Positions 41,733 to 53,220 of a stretch of 64,000 bases of DNA are shown in pieces; within the stretch, counting starts at the first letter, position 1, and the number at the start of each line of letters is the position of its first letter. The notes beneath the pieces were generated by a model. The model was not told the DNA's origin, searched no databases, and worked only from the letters and a program-made list of their open reading frames with translations. Source of the stretch: Cotesia glomerata (lineage: Eukaryota > Arthropoda > Insecta > Hymenoptera > Braconidae). The position numbers and the translations under genes were made by a program. The stretch is from the NCBI RefSeq assembly GCF_020080835.1, contig NC_058164.1, positions 14,268,142 through 14,332,141 of the forward strand, written 5' to 3'.

Positions 41733-42161
41733 TTATTGTTTTCTCGATTGGGTAAGTAACTTAACTAGTCTGGCTGGAGCAGGGATGTTGCTTATGATTC
41801 TAGGCTGCTGGGATGATGGTTCTTTGACCGCCCGATTTAATTGGATTACTGGGATTTGATTTATCCAGTTGGTAACTTTCGTAAGTGTATCAATAGGGAC
41901 TGATTCGTTCAGATCTGGTAACGGTCTTTCCTCTATACTCCTCGATGGGATTTGGATCGGTCGGGTTTTAATGCAATTTTTTGGTTTATTAACGAGAGTA
42001 GTTTTCCTTTCTCTTATGACCGGAATAGAGGAGTTGATAAAGGTAGGGTCTTCCCAATAACGAGATTCTATCATGGGACGGTGATAGATTTGGCCACTAA
42101 AGAAGTCTGAATAGGCCTTTCTGATTTGAAATTTAAAACCGCTACGCGAATGTCGTACCAT
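41733..42161 (-). CDS. Small ORF upstream of gag (unknown)
   Basis: 142 codons, ATG 42161, begins MVRHSRSGFKFQIRKAYSDF. It is basic, with Pro/Ile-rich segments, no signal peptide and no recognisable domain. The stop TAA is followed after two bases by the gag ATG, an arrangement suited to termination-reinitiation or leaky scanning. It could be a detached matrix-like part of Gag or an accessory protein. It is intact in a very young element, which supports it being expressed. Confidence 0.55.
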   Translation of the reverse strand: MVRHSRSGFKFQIRKAYSDFFSGQIYHRPMIESRYWEDPTFINSSIPVIRERKTTLVNKPKNCIKTRPIQIPSRSIEERPLPDLNESVPIDTLTKVTNWINQIPVIQLNRAVKEPSSQQPRIISNIPAPARLVKLLTQSRKQ

Positions 42162-43040
42162 TAGTTATTTTCTTTTTGGGTGCTATAGTTAGCACTCCAT
42201 GACTTGACAAGAATAAATAAAAAATTTTAACGAATTGAAAAAAAAGGAAGAAATTTTATTTTAGATCGATTGGTATTATAAAGCCTTGTCCTGTATAATT
42301 TTGAATCAAAATTTTCTATGATTTCTCGTTGCTCGATAGACAGCAGCGAGAAAGAAAACTTGAGTCGCAAAAATGTAAAGAGTTGATTTGCGAATTGCTA
42401 AATCGGCAGATCAATCTCAAGAACAGTCTCGTTGCTCGATAGACAGCAGCAAGGTGTCTTGAAACCGATTTCCGTGTCAAGGCACTGCCAGTATCGCAGC
42501 AGAACCTCGTAAGCAAATCGCAAGTTTTACTCAACACTAGATTACAGCTGTTAATATGATATAGTGACACACTGACCGAGATATCAATGTACTTCACAAA
42601 AATTTCTGCGTCAGCAAAAGAAAATGTGTAGGTATGAGAGTACAATGACTCGTAGCCTACACGTAACGTGATACCAAACGTATTACGATAACGAATTTAA
42701 ATGGACGAGATTTAAAGTGTGTCAATGAACTGAAATATAATTTTGTCAGCAAGAAAATTAAATGTTTATGTGCAAGAGGAATAATAAATGGTATTTTATT
42801 CGCAAAAAGAGAGAAAGAAAAAAAAAGAAACGTTTAAAGGTAATTTAAAATTTTATAATTTTATGAGTTTAATGCGAAATTAAAATAAAAGATGGGAACA
42901 TGAAAGGACCGACTAGTTCATAAGATAAAGGAATTCTGTTTTCTAAATTTTGTGACAGTTTAGTCAAATGTATTTTCGAAAAGTAGAAGGTTTAAAATTT
43001 TTGAATAGGACTTCCGGTTGTGGTAAGCCGAAAGGATGCG
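42162..43040 (-). other. Leader region of the 14.4-kb element, with repeated hairpin motif
   Basis: No further ORF. The 24-base motif TCTCGTTGCTCGATAGACAG + CAGC occurs at about 42324 and 42427 and can fold as a short stem (GTTGCT with AGCAGC). It is possibly a packaging or translational signal. Confidence 0.4.
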
Positions 43041-43063
43041 TTCGTATCCCACCGCTGCCACCA
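43041..43063 (-). promoter_or_regulatory. Primer-binding site, tRNA-Leu type
   Basis: On the plus strand the sequence reads TTCGTATCCCACCGCTGCCA then CCA, i.e. a tRNA 3' end of the leucine type including CCA. It lies about 11 bases inside the 5' LTR. Confidence 0.75.
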
Positions 43064-43074
43064 AAAATCTGATC

Positions 43075-44075
43075 TGTTATGTCCGAATTAATTATAATTA
43101 AATAATTATTGGTAGTGTGGGCCTTGAGGAGGCTCGGACACGTTTTTAGATAGATTTTCTCTTGTAGGTAAGCTACAAGAGTTTATTTTTAATGTGGGTT
43201 TTGAACGCTTCCCGGTAACCAGGATTTCCAACGGCGAATTAAGAGGGAAGTCGATATCAAATTCTGAACTTACAGTCGTCCTTTGCGTTATTTCCAGCTG
43301 ACTTGAATTAGATTTGATTGGTCGGTAGATACCGTGCTGAATTCTCTTCCTTGTCTCGAGATAGAGATCGATGTAGAAGAGGGAGATCAAGATCTTATTT
43401 TAGAATGATGTAAGACACATGAAGTTCTGGTTTTATAATTTATTCAGTTATTAACCCTATGGGCGTGGCGCACTCAATGCACAATGTTTCACTTATTTAC
43501 TATTCACTTATAACTATATTTTAAGGTTTTGAACGTTTCGTTATATGAGTTCGTAACGACTCCGACCGATACTTAGATCTGTCGTTAATTAAACAATAGA
43601 TCGAGGAGTTATAATTTAGACAAAGATATCACTACGGACAACGGGGTTCTCGATACAACTCGAAGAGCACACTGGCGCGGTTCGTAGAAAATATAATTTA
43701 AAGAATCGAAAGATAATATTGAATTTAGAAGTTTTGTATAAGCGACCTAGTGCTTTATACTGCCTTATACGTAACGCGGTATAAGGACCCACACGGGTTC
43801 TACGAAGATACCTTCCTTCGTATTCTATAATAAAAGAGTGAACTCTTGATCCGTGGTGTTTGGTGGTTTTTATACACCCGGATCGTGATTTTCGGAAGGG
43901 AGTTAAATTTTGTTATTGGTCTAAAATTGCAATTTGACAGAACGTGGACAGTGTGCTCATTTCTTCATCGAGGTGTTGTCCGAGTGATTGCCGAAATTAA
44001 TAAAGTGCGAGCGTTGTACTTTTCAACGAAGGGGAGAGACCCTGTTTATTATATGAGGCAACGCCGGATATAACA
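43075..44075 (-). repeat. 5' LTR of the 14.4-kb element
   Basis: 1001 bp, followed by the TAAT duplication at 44076-44079. Confidence 0.95.
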
Positions 44076-44642
44076 TAATGTTACTATTAGGAGTTACAAC
44101 GAAAACAAAAAGGTAAGTAGAATTTGAATTAACGTTTGAATTAATAAGAATAAAATAAATAGATAAAGAGAAATAAGAGAGAAAAATTTGAAACATAAAA
44201 AAAAAGAAAATAAGGAGAAGAAAAAAAATTTGAAATAGATAGAAAATATTTAAGTTTAGATAAGAAAAAAATTCTTCGAGTTAAATCTTGAAAGGGGGTA
44301 AGAGAGAGAGGAGTGTAACTATAGGTATATGTATATACGTGTATACAGCATGCATTGAAGGCGGCATATCTTGGTGTAGTAGGCGTGGCTCGTCGAGAGG
44401 AGGTCGCGATCGAGCGGGCGTTGAAAAGCCTGTTATAATTACCACTAGATGACTCCTCCTGTCCTCTTTATTACTTACATTTACTCTTATTGAATATTAA
44501 GTGTTTAAAATAAGAAATTTTTTTTTTTTTTTCGAAGAGAAACGAATTTTTATGAATCGATAGTTTAGGACGATTTATATGAGTGACGTTAGCTCGATCT
44601 TCTTAAAGTTATTATAAAATATAATTAATATTAAAGTATTAT
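44076..44642 (-). other. Continuation of the older errantivirus-like element
   Basis: Non-coding. It holds GTAGGCGTGGCTCGTCGAG, GGTCGC and TTACCACTAGATGACTCC, homologous to 32100-32300 inside the young element. It is cut by the assembly gap, so its env and pol are not seen. Confidence 0.5.
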
Positions 44643-44742
44643 NNNNNNNNNNNNNNNNNNNNNNNNNNNNNNNNNNNNNNNNNNNNNNNNNNNNNNNNNN
44701 NNNNNNNNNNNNNNNNNNNNNNNNNNNNNNNNNNNNNNNNNN
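44643..44742. other. Assembly gap (100 N)
   Basis: Exactly 100 N, the usual placeholder for a gap of unknown size. The sequences on either side may not be adjacent. Confidence 1.
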
Positions 44743-44995
44743 CGTTCCAAAATTTTTTCTTAATTTTTAAATTTATAACCAAAATTTTTTTTAATTTCGA
44801 AAATCATAAACAATCATATCGATTTACTTGGATTTTTTAATTTTTTATTTTATATACTTTTGTAAAAGAAAAAAACAAATTTTTCTCTTAATAGTCTTAT
44901 GAACGTGGACTTGGCGCGATTTTTACAGTTGAAACTGTTTTTTGTTCGGATTTTTAATATTTTTTGTAATTATAATAAAAAATTTACAATTGGTA
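44743..44995. repeat. Dispersed repeat, copy 1
   Basis: Matches 52932-53150, sharing AATCATAAACAATCATATCG, TCTTATGAACGTGGACTTGG and CAGTTGAAACTG/CAGTGAAACTG. Truncated by the gap. Confidence 0.7.
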
Positions 44996-45878
44996 CCAAC
45001 TTAAATCTCGCGTTGGTTTTGCATTTTTTATAACGAACTATCCCCTTGAAACTACAGTTTATGTAAAAATAATTCCAACGCATCCTGGCGGGTGCAGATG
45101 CAAGCTGTCGAAATATCTATGCTTAACTGCTGAGTTTCCCATCTAATGAGAAGGATTACTATGCATTCTACGAATTATTTAGTCTGTGGCATGATCATCT
45201 TTGCCACATCGAAAAAAAAAGTCAGGATCGAAATTTTTGCGTTGCTATAGTTTGTGCTGATTAAATTTAACAAATTTAAGAGTAAGATTAATTGTTATAA
45301 GAGAAGTGAATATAATTAATTAATAACAGTCAAATAAAGTATGAAGATTACTTCCGTTGAAAACTCGATTTTCGAAAAACTGGGTGAAACCAATAACTTC
45401 CCGATTTTTGAAAATTTTTAATTTTCTTAGCGGGAAGTTAAAAATTAAATTGAATTAAGTAAATAATTTTGAAGAATTTCATTTTCTTGATTTGAGTAGA
45501 AAAAATCTTAAACTAAGAAATTTGGCTTGATTTCGAGCCTTGGCAGTCGCAATTTTTCTGCGATTTCCAAGGCTTGCTCCCTTGCTGACTGTACCCTGGC
45601 CAGGTTTCTGTGGTTTTCTTGGTCACTGTGCTAAGGGGCGTGGCACAGGTAAATGCGGGTACAGACTGTATGTCGGCGACAGCCGCAGAAAGGAGGTAAA
45701 AATGGTATTGTAAATAGTAAGGAGGGACGTAAAAAATCCCACGTGTCTAGGCCTGAAGGCTGAAGCGTAAGTTCAAAAAAAAAAAAAAAAAAAAAAAAAT
45801 TTCTTAGCGGAAAGTTTTAAGTAATACGGTTAACCCAATAGAGCATCCCTGAAAATTCCCACTTTTTTTAAAAACACA
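44996..45878. other. Non-coding stretch, possible A-tailed retroposon
   Basis: No gene. A G+C-richer segment (45530-45775) ends in a run of about 24 A (45776-45799), which looks like the tail of a SINE-like or truncated insertion. No clear target duplication was found. Confidence 0.35.
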
Positions 45879-46861
45879 CAGTGATGGATTTACGCTTAGG
45901 CCCGCGAGGCCCGAGCCTAGGGCGGCATGATTTGAGGGGCGGCGAAATTTTTGAAATTCCAAAATTCCAGAGACGAAAAAAAGTAAAGACAGTCTCCTTT
46001 GAAAATGAGTTCAGATTAATTTTTGTAAAGAATTTTCTCTAGAATATATTATAATTTAATTTTTTTATTTACTTTTCAGTCTATGAATAGTATTTTAATT
46101 TTTTAAAAGATCAATTATAGTCTTTATCGAATGATGTTATTTACTTTTTGTTTCATTACTATGAAATTAATCATATGCTTATAAAGCTTTTAAAAATTAC
46201 TAAATCTTAATAATTTCGCAATTTGTTTTTAACTTTAAATAAAAAGAAGATATGCACGTATTTAATATCATTGCGGTATTTATTTAAATGTCAGAAAATT
46301 TATTATTAACATAAATAATTTTTCATGAAAAATATATCCCATTTTTTTCATATTCAATTTTTTTGCATTCTCAAACTAATTGAAAAAAAAAATTTGAAAT
46401 TTTAGTTTTCATCTAAAGTCAGAAAAAAATCTTTCGATATTCTTTATCCAGAATTTCAAAATTGTATAAAGTTTATTTATGTAAGCTGATATATATATTA
46501 AACCAGTTTACATATATAGTTACATTTATGTGTTTATTATAAGTATAAATAAAAATTTCAAGAATTTTGTTTTCTGAGTGTTTTATTTATGTGATCGTAA
46601 ATTCAAAACAAGAGCGCTACGCTTAACAGAGGTCTTGACGCGTTTGACTTTGTTTTGTTTAATGCAGAAAACAAAGCATCGCGCTGTAGAAAAAATACAG
46701 AAATCGTTCCAGTCATAAATGCTCTTCATGTCTACAAGTCTCGAATCATTTTATTCTGTTTCTTAGTATTAAAAAAATAATTGATTGATAACTTTAAATG
46801 AGGTGTTAGTGGTGTTTTTTTATAATTCGGTCATAGTTCTGATTTTATTTTTTAATAGAAT

Positions 46862-49422
46862 ATGAGTGGCTACCGAAAAAAACTTAGTGGTGCAGAATAT
46901 CGTAAAAGAAAAACAGAAGAATCTACAAAAATAGACAGTTTACTAAAAAAAATTCCAAAAATATCTAATTTTATTACAAGCTCAACTAATTCTTCTAATA
47001 ATGACGAACAACCGTCATGTTCATCTGTCGTAAGTATTTTGTTATAATTGTGAATAACTTTTTTTTCGATATGAAGTTTTAATTTCAATAAAGAGTTAAT
47101 AAATATCAAGTGTCTAAAATTATTTTTTTTATAGCCAGAATTGGAAGAAACTTCAGCACAAGATAATGAAGAAGTACTGTCTAACACTTTTCCATCACAA
47201 GATACGAACAGGACGCCATCAAATTTCTCTTCATCACAACATACAGAAGAACTCCAGTCAATAACTGATATTATACGATTTAATAGTGATCCTTTTTTAT
47301 GGAATTTGAATGAAGAAACACGGGATTTTATAACTATGAACGGTATTCCTCGAAATAATAATACGGATTTTAAAAATTCTAAAAATGTATATAATGATAA
47401 AACAAGGTATTGTTCCAAAAGTTTATTTCAACGTACATTGAAAAATGGAGAGATTCAACGCCGTGAATGGTTAATTTATTCAGAAACTAAGGGTTCTGTA
47501 TTTTGTGTTCCATGCTTATTATTCGGTAGAAGTGTTGAAACGAATGCTTTTACTGGTGAAGGATTTCGTGATTGGAAAAACTCAAAAGCACGCCTCGAAG
47601 GTCATGAAAATTCTGATTTTCACAAGACTAACGTTAGTTATTTCAAAGCTCGAGCAGTAATTCACGGGCGTGTTGATCAACGTCTAATAAAACAGCTGGA
47701 TGAGGAAATTACATACTGGAAAAAAATCTTATACCGAGTCATTGCAATTATTAAATCACTAGCAATAAGAGGATTGCCATTTCGAGGAAATTCAGAACGA
47801 ATTGGAGATCTCCATAATGGAAATTTTTTAGGAACAGTAGAGCTTCTTGCTAAATTTGATCCATTTTTGTCTGAACATCTAAAATTGTACGCGCACCCTG
47901 GTAGCGGAAATACATCGTACTTATCGAAAACAATCTATGAAGAAATCATATTATTGATGCAGAATAAAGTATTACAACAAATTTCTAGTGAGGTGCAATC
48001 TGCTAAGTATTTTGGTATAATTGTAGATTCTACGCCTGATATTGCACATGTCGATCAGCTTACTATAATTATTAGATATGTATACGTGATAACGGTGAAA
48101 TTGTTGAAAGGTTTCTAGAATTTATACCAAATATCAGCCATAAAGCTAAAGATATTGAGAATGCTTTGTTAAAATCTCTAGAAAATAATGGACATAGTGA
48201 ACTGTCGTGGTCAATCTTATGATAATGCAAGCAATATGTCAGGTATTTATTTAGGCCTTCAGACACGAATCAAAACAATTAATCCTCTAGCAGATTACGT
48301 TCTTTGTGCTGTTCATTCTTTAAATTTAGTAGGATCATGTGTGGTTGAATCCGTCACAGAAGCAGTCGATTTTTTTTCTACTTTGCAAGAACTATATAAT
48401 TTCTTCACTACATCCACCCATCGTTGGGAAATTTTGGTGCAGCGTACAAATTTAAGAATTAAGAGTCTTTCTCAAACTCGTTGGTCTGCTCGACATGATG
48501 CCTGCTACGCGTTAGAAAAAGAATGGTCTGCAATAATTGATGCACTGGAATTTATTGCTGAAAGGGAAGATAAGAAACCGACAACACGGTCTGAAGCTAC
48601 GGGTTGCAGCGAAAGTTGCAGCATTTAGAAACAGCAATTCTAGTCATCGTTTGGAATGTAATTTTAGATCGATTTAATGTTGCTAGTTAGGAGCTTCAAG
48701 AATCTCAAGCTGATTTATCATCTGTTGTGCAGATCTATAGTTCTCTGGCTCTATTTCTTCAGGACATGAGAGACAGACAATTTTCAGAATATGAAGGAAA
48801 AGCCAAAACACTATCTGGCGTCCAAGATTATTATCGTTATGATACTCGTCGTAAAAAAACTATAAAAATTCAGCCAGATGAGTCACGGGTAAATGAAAGA
48901 ATACCTTCTTCCGGACAAGAAAATTTTCGCACAAATGTTTATTACCCTATTTTAGTTACTCTGAGTGTGCAATTGGCCGGACGTAAAAGTGCATATGAAA
49001 AATTTTACGATAAATTTAATTTCTTCGATAATTTATCTGAAATAGATACAACTGAATTAAAAAATCTTGCCAATAAATTAGTCGACAAGTATCCTGACGA
49101 TTCAGAAGAGACATTAGGCAACGAATGTATTCATTTACATTACCAACTTGAAGATTCTTCAGCAAATACGGAAGATGTACGCTCTGTACAAAATATATGC
49201 AATGTATTACATTCACGTAGTCTTCGAGATGTTTACCCAAATGTTGATATTGCTTTACGTATTTTTTTGAGTATTACGGCTACAAATTGTTCAGGAAAAA
49301 GATCTTTTTCTACTTTAAAAAGAGTAAAAACCTATTTACGTGCCAGTATGGGTCAAGATAGACTTAATGCTCTTGCATTATTGTCTATTGAAGCTCAACT
49401 AGTCCAAGAAATTGAGTATGAT
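46862..49422 (+). pseudogene. hAT transposase (zinc-finger MYM-like), decayed
   Basis: Exon 1 is 46862-47029 (MSGYRKKLSGAEYRKRKTE), donor TC|GTAAGT. The acceptor TTTTTTATAG at 47134 starts exon 2. Exon 2 has a TTF-type zinc finger (FCVPCLLFGR...HENSDFHKTN), then a DUF4371-type region ending KYFGIIVDSTPDIAHVDQL with the first catalytic Asp. The frame breaks near 48100, then DNASNMSGIYLGLQ, CAVHSLNLV and SLSQTRWSARHDA (48188-48628). It breaks again, and the C-terminal hAT dimerisation region follows (FLSITATNCSGKRSFSTLKR, to about 49420). The last residues of the open frame to 49470 derive from the inserted element. Confidence 0.85.
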
Positions 49423-50713
49423 CCCTGGCAGATTCGTGGTCACGATAAAATGATCGTGAAACGACGGTGAATGTACCATGAAATCACAGTGTCGACAAAT
49501 GATCGTCGAATGACCGTCACTTGACTATCGAACGGCCATCGTTCGACAATGAACGACGAGTATCATTGTGAAAGTTTTTCACTGTTACTTTATGATTTTT
49601 ATTCTGTATAGTTATCATACTTCACTCTTGGAAAAACCAAATTTTTACTTGACTTCTCCGATTTTTTATCTCAGTAAAAATCGTTGATCATCGATCGATC
49701 GTCTGTCATTTAACAGTTATTTGAAAACATACAAATTGTCAAAAAACCGTAACTCGGTGGTGGATGCACAGTAGTCTGTAAGTGAAACGAGCGTATAATG
49801 TCGGTAAGTCAGGAACAAGTGTTGTATTTTTTTCATAGTCTTAAATGAAAAACCATAATAATTTTTGTTTATGAAAAATATAATAATATTGTTTTTTTTT
49901 TTTTTTTTTTTTTTTCTAATCGTTAGATATTTTATTCAACAATTAATTAATTAATAAATTATAATTTATTTTCAACTTAACTTTAAATATTTTCTGCACG
50001 TCTAATATTTTCACCGTAATTCCAAAATTAGAATCCATTATTAAAGATTTGAGTTTTTTTTTTTTTTTTAGAGACGAAAACTTTAATTTCAAAATTACGG
50101 AAAAATTGTTTGTATCAAGAAAAATTATTATGAGATATTTTTTTTCAACAATTTCTTTTTCAGATCTTTTTTTATACAGTTAATAATTTCACCGTAATTT
50201 CGAAATCAAGATTTTCGTAATCATCAAAAATTTGAATCATTTATTACGATTATTATTTTGAAGTCATGGAAAAAATATAAATTTATTTAAGCTATTTTTA
50301 TCTGTACAATGAAAAAAATGACTTGGTTTTGACACTTTATGAGGTGACTGATTTAATCGTTTCGAACAGTGTCTCAGATAGCCGAACTGGTTAAGTTTCG
50401 GGCGCGCAACTAGATGAGTCGGGTTCAATCCCCGGTCTGTCCGAAATATTTTTTTTTATTTTATTGTCCGTGACAGTAGCGTAAAATTATCGTATTTCGA
50501 CAGTATATTGAGCGTACAGTGTCGGTCAAAACGTCGTAGATTCACTTGCGTATGCACCGTATATATTCGATGAATTTATAGTAGACATCGTTCACAACGG
50601 TATCCGATGCTGACTGACAAACCACTCGGTAAAAAAGAACTTTATACGGTGAAACGACCGTGAAACAACCGTAGATCGACCGTGCTTTCACCGTGTCGCC
50701 GAAACCGCCAGGG
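49423..50713. mobile_element. 1.3-kb non-autonomous TIR element
   Basis: The ends are CCCTGGCAGATTCG at 49423 and the reverse complement of CCCTGGCGGTTTCG at 50713. About 17 of the next 24 inner bases also match. AT flanks both ends. Repeated GACCGT/ACGGTC-type subterminal motifs lie at both ends (CGACGGTGA, ACGACCGTGAAACAACCGTA). There is no ORF. A tRNA-like module sits at 50371. It is inserted in the hAT transposase 3' end. Confidence 0.7.
50371..50442 (+). tRNA. tRNA-like module inside TIR element
   Basis: The A box is GATAGCCGAACTGG, in GTCTCAGATAGCCGAACTGG. The B box is GGGTTCAATCC with T stem CGGG/CCCG. A long T run follows. Acceptor pairing is poor, so it is tRNA-derived rather than a working tRNA. 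Confidence 0.4.
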
Positions 50714-50948
50714 ATGTATTAAAAATGAGTATTAAAAAAAAAAAAAAATATTTATTTATTTGTCTAACGTTTATTACTTATATAGCTGAAATATTTCTAA
50801 GTTATAATTAAAAATTATATTCTAACGAAACAAAGTTATTTTAAATTTAAAATAAAAATATTGTATCAAAATTAATTAAATTTATTCTAACATTAAGAGC
50901 GGCGCGATAAACAGGGCCTAGGGCGACATCAAGCCTAAATCCGTCACT

Positions 50949-51488
50949 GAATACACAGCGCTCCAAATTGTATCTATTACGACGTATTTGAGCTCTTCGA
51001 GCTCATAAACATGGTTTGACAGCTATTTCGAGATTTCCTAGCTCAAACATAGAATTGTTAAACGTTTTTGAATTCTTCGAGATCAAAAGTCTAGTTTGTA
51101 TTCACTTTTTTCAAAATATTTGAGCTGCAATAACTTTTGGTCAAATCATCCGATTTGAGAACGCTGGTTGGCATTTAGCGTGGTTGAGAGAGCTTTACTT
51201 TAGTAATTCTTTGAAAATGAAAAAAAAAAAAAAAAAAATTTTTGAAGTTCTTTCAGAATCTATCGTGCCGATTTGGTCTTAATTCACAGAAAATCGTATA
51301 CACAATCATGGCAAATACCAGCCAGGATAGGTCATATGGACTGGTGCAACAGCTTCATATCAAATTATACTTTTTCATCCGTCTTCATACTTACCTTTAT
51401 TGTTTTCATTCACTCACTTGCAGTTCGTGCAACTATGAAAATGCCGTCATCAAGTGGATTGAGGGTAATCAATCAGCTAAAATAAGCA
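50949..51488. repeat. AT-rich repeat with GAGCTC palindromes
   Basis: TTTGAGCTCTTCGAGCTCA at about 50989 and variants near 51030-51080 recur, as at 1540. No supported gene on either strand. Confidence 0.45.
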
Positions 51489-51752
51489 TCATATACCTGC
51501 TGAAGCGCAAAAATAGAATGCTGCTGGACGCAGCTCGATGTATGTTGATAGAAGTTGGGCTACTACAATCATAGTGAGCAGAAGCTGTCGCCACAGCGAA
51601 TTATGTGAGAAATCGCAATCGTCTTGAATTTTTCTAATATTCGAAAGTTTAACAGGATGGAGGGTTTGTTTGCGATATGCCGTAACTAAGACCATCAGCA
51701 TGATTAATTTACGCGTTAATTCAGATAAACTAAGAGTGTTGAGGGGACTCAT
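51489..51752 (-). pseudogene. Possible tyrosine-recombinase fragment (Crypton/DIRS-like)
   Basis: 87 residues open on the minus strand. The first half (LSLSELTRKLIMLMVLVTAY, then RKQTLHPVKLSNI) resembles the box A region of insect mobile-element tyrosine recombinases, in which a leucine-rich helix is followed by R-x-Q-T. The catalytic Tyr region is not present. Short and decayed, so tentative. Confidence 0.35.
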
Positions 51753-52811
51753 TTGCTCAAGTTTATTGAGAATCGAATCAAGAATATAAATTTTATTATA
51801 ACTGGGCTTACTAGGTTTCTCTTTGTAGATGCCCTTTAGAAGTCGAGATAATAAAGAACTTTAACCAATATGATCATAACATTAGAAAAAGAGCAGAGCT
51901 ACAGTTAAATAAGAAGCTTGAGTTTTATAATATTAAGACCAATTAAATTTTTAATTTAATGCAATATTTTCGATTTTTTTCAAAATCTCCCTTAGCTAGG
52001 CCTTATTACCTGCCGTTACCTTTTACTTTATTTTTATTTTGATATTTTATTTACACTTACAGTGAAACCTAGTTTTGCTACCGTCAAAATACGTTTTGCT
52101 GTGGGAATTGAACTACTTTTTTTTCAGTGTAGCAATGGATAATTCAGAGTTAATAAATATTCGTGATAATAGCCACTGACATATATGCAATTCATTATTT
52201 GCTTGACAAGAACAATAATTACGGTGGTCACCGATATGATGGAGATTAGTTGAGGTGGGGGAAAGAAAGGTCTTACACGGAAAAAAGTAAAATGTAAAAT
52301 TCACTCGGACTCCGGTTAATTTTTATAGTTTCAAACAGTACAGCGGCCATCGGGGTAGCAAAAATGTAAATATTACAGAACTTAATGTATAAAGTGTAAA
52401 AGCCACAATTTATAATTTAATATCGAAAATAAGTGATTAGTAGCTGTCACTATAGTAAATAACGACTCTGTCATCTTACAAAATTAAAGTTTCAAACAGT
52501 AAAAATTGCCGTTTCAGTATATAGTTCATTCTATAAGGAGAAGGGGGTCTCAATCTAGGAAAATTCAACTCTTAAAATATATATTTTACGAGTCCAAGCA
52601 AAAGTTAATAAATAATTATAGTTTCATTTTTAGCGTTGCGTTTAAAATTTACCATTTTACTTTGTAAATATTGATGTTGCTTGTATTGGAAATTTAGTAA
52701 CTGTATTTTATATATTTTTTACACATCATACGATAATTTTTTAAGTACGAAAATAAATATGATGATAAATATCAAAGTCAAAATTCTTAATTATTACACA
52801 ATCGTTTAAAA
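51753..52811. other. AT-rich non-coding stretch
   Basis: No gene or clear element. Some short phrases recur (GTTTCAAACAGTA at 52331 and 52492). Confidence 0.5.
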
Positions 52812-52946
52812 AAAAATTTTAGAACGTATTTAGTGTGCGTGGTTGCAAAATATTTTACTTTTAATGAAATTCGTAAAATCTATTTACTAGGACTTTAAAA
52901 AAATTGAAATACACAATGACGCACACCAAGTACGTTCTAAAATTTT
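52812..52946. repeat. Small inverted repeat (about 135 bp)
   Basis: The arms read AATTTTAGAACGTATTTAGT, then GTGCGT at the left, and the reverse complement (ACGCACACCAAGTACGTTCT, then AAAATT) at the right. Confidence 0.7.
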
Positions 52947-53220
52947 TTTTTTAATTTTTAAATTTACAATAAAATTTTTTTTAATTTCCGAAAATCATAA
53001 ACAATCATATCGGTTACTTGGATTTTTTAATTTTTTTATTTTGTATCTTTTTTTAAAGAAAAAAAAAAATTTTTTTTTCCTAATAGTCTTATGAACGTGG
53101 ACTTGGCGCGACTTTTTTACAGTGAAACTGTTTTTGTTCGGATAGTTTGTAACAATAGTTGAACGTGTACTCGGCGCGACGGTTTACAGTGAAACTGTTT
53201 TTTGTAGGATAAATTATAAC
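52932..53220. repeat. Dispersed repeat, copy 2
   Basis: Homologous to 44743-44995. It contains a tandem pair of the GAACGTG-A/T-ACT-T/C-GGCGCGAC...CAGTGAAACTG unit (53091 and 53161). Confidence 0.7.

Larger units (their letters stand above)
29695..44075 (-). mobile_element. Young 14.4-kb errantivirus-like (env-bearing Gypsy) retroelement
   Basis: Two 1001-bp LTRs (29695-30695 and 43075-44075) with ends TGTTAT...ATAACA differ by eye at only two positions. A 4-bp duplication TAAT flanks them. The minus-strand order is 5' LTR, tRNA-Leu-type primer site, leader, small ORF, gag, pol part 1, pol part 2, env, a 1.8-kb 3' region with an antisense spliced gene, polypurine tract, 3' LTR. It is unusually long for the family because of disordered Pol extensions, an extra protease-like domain, a macro-like domain and the antisense gene. 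Gag and both Pol ORFs are open; env has one frame change. It sits inside an older relative. Confidence 0.95.
45879..50948 (+). mobile_element. hAT transposon with TTF/DUF4371-type transposase
   Basis: The termini are inverted repeats: CAGTGATGGATTTACGCTT at 45879 and the reverse complement of CAGTGACGGATTTAGGCTT ending at 50948. Flanking octamers AAAACACA and AATACACA agree at 7 of 8, as expected for the 8-bp hAT duplication. Subterminal G+C-rich blocks with GGCCTAGGGCG occur at both ends. The transposase gene is decayed, and a second element (49423-50713) is inserted near its 3' end. Confidence 0.85.

Noticed and set aside
46870..47418. 182-codon minus-strand frame in the hAT element
   Set aside because: It runs antisense across exon 1, the intron and exon 2 of the transposase and has no motif.
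51242..51574. 110-codon plus-strand frame
   Set aside because: No domain, low-complexity AT-rich surroundings, and overlap with the better-supported minus-strand recombinase-like fragment.
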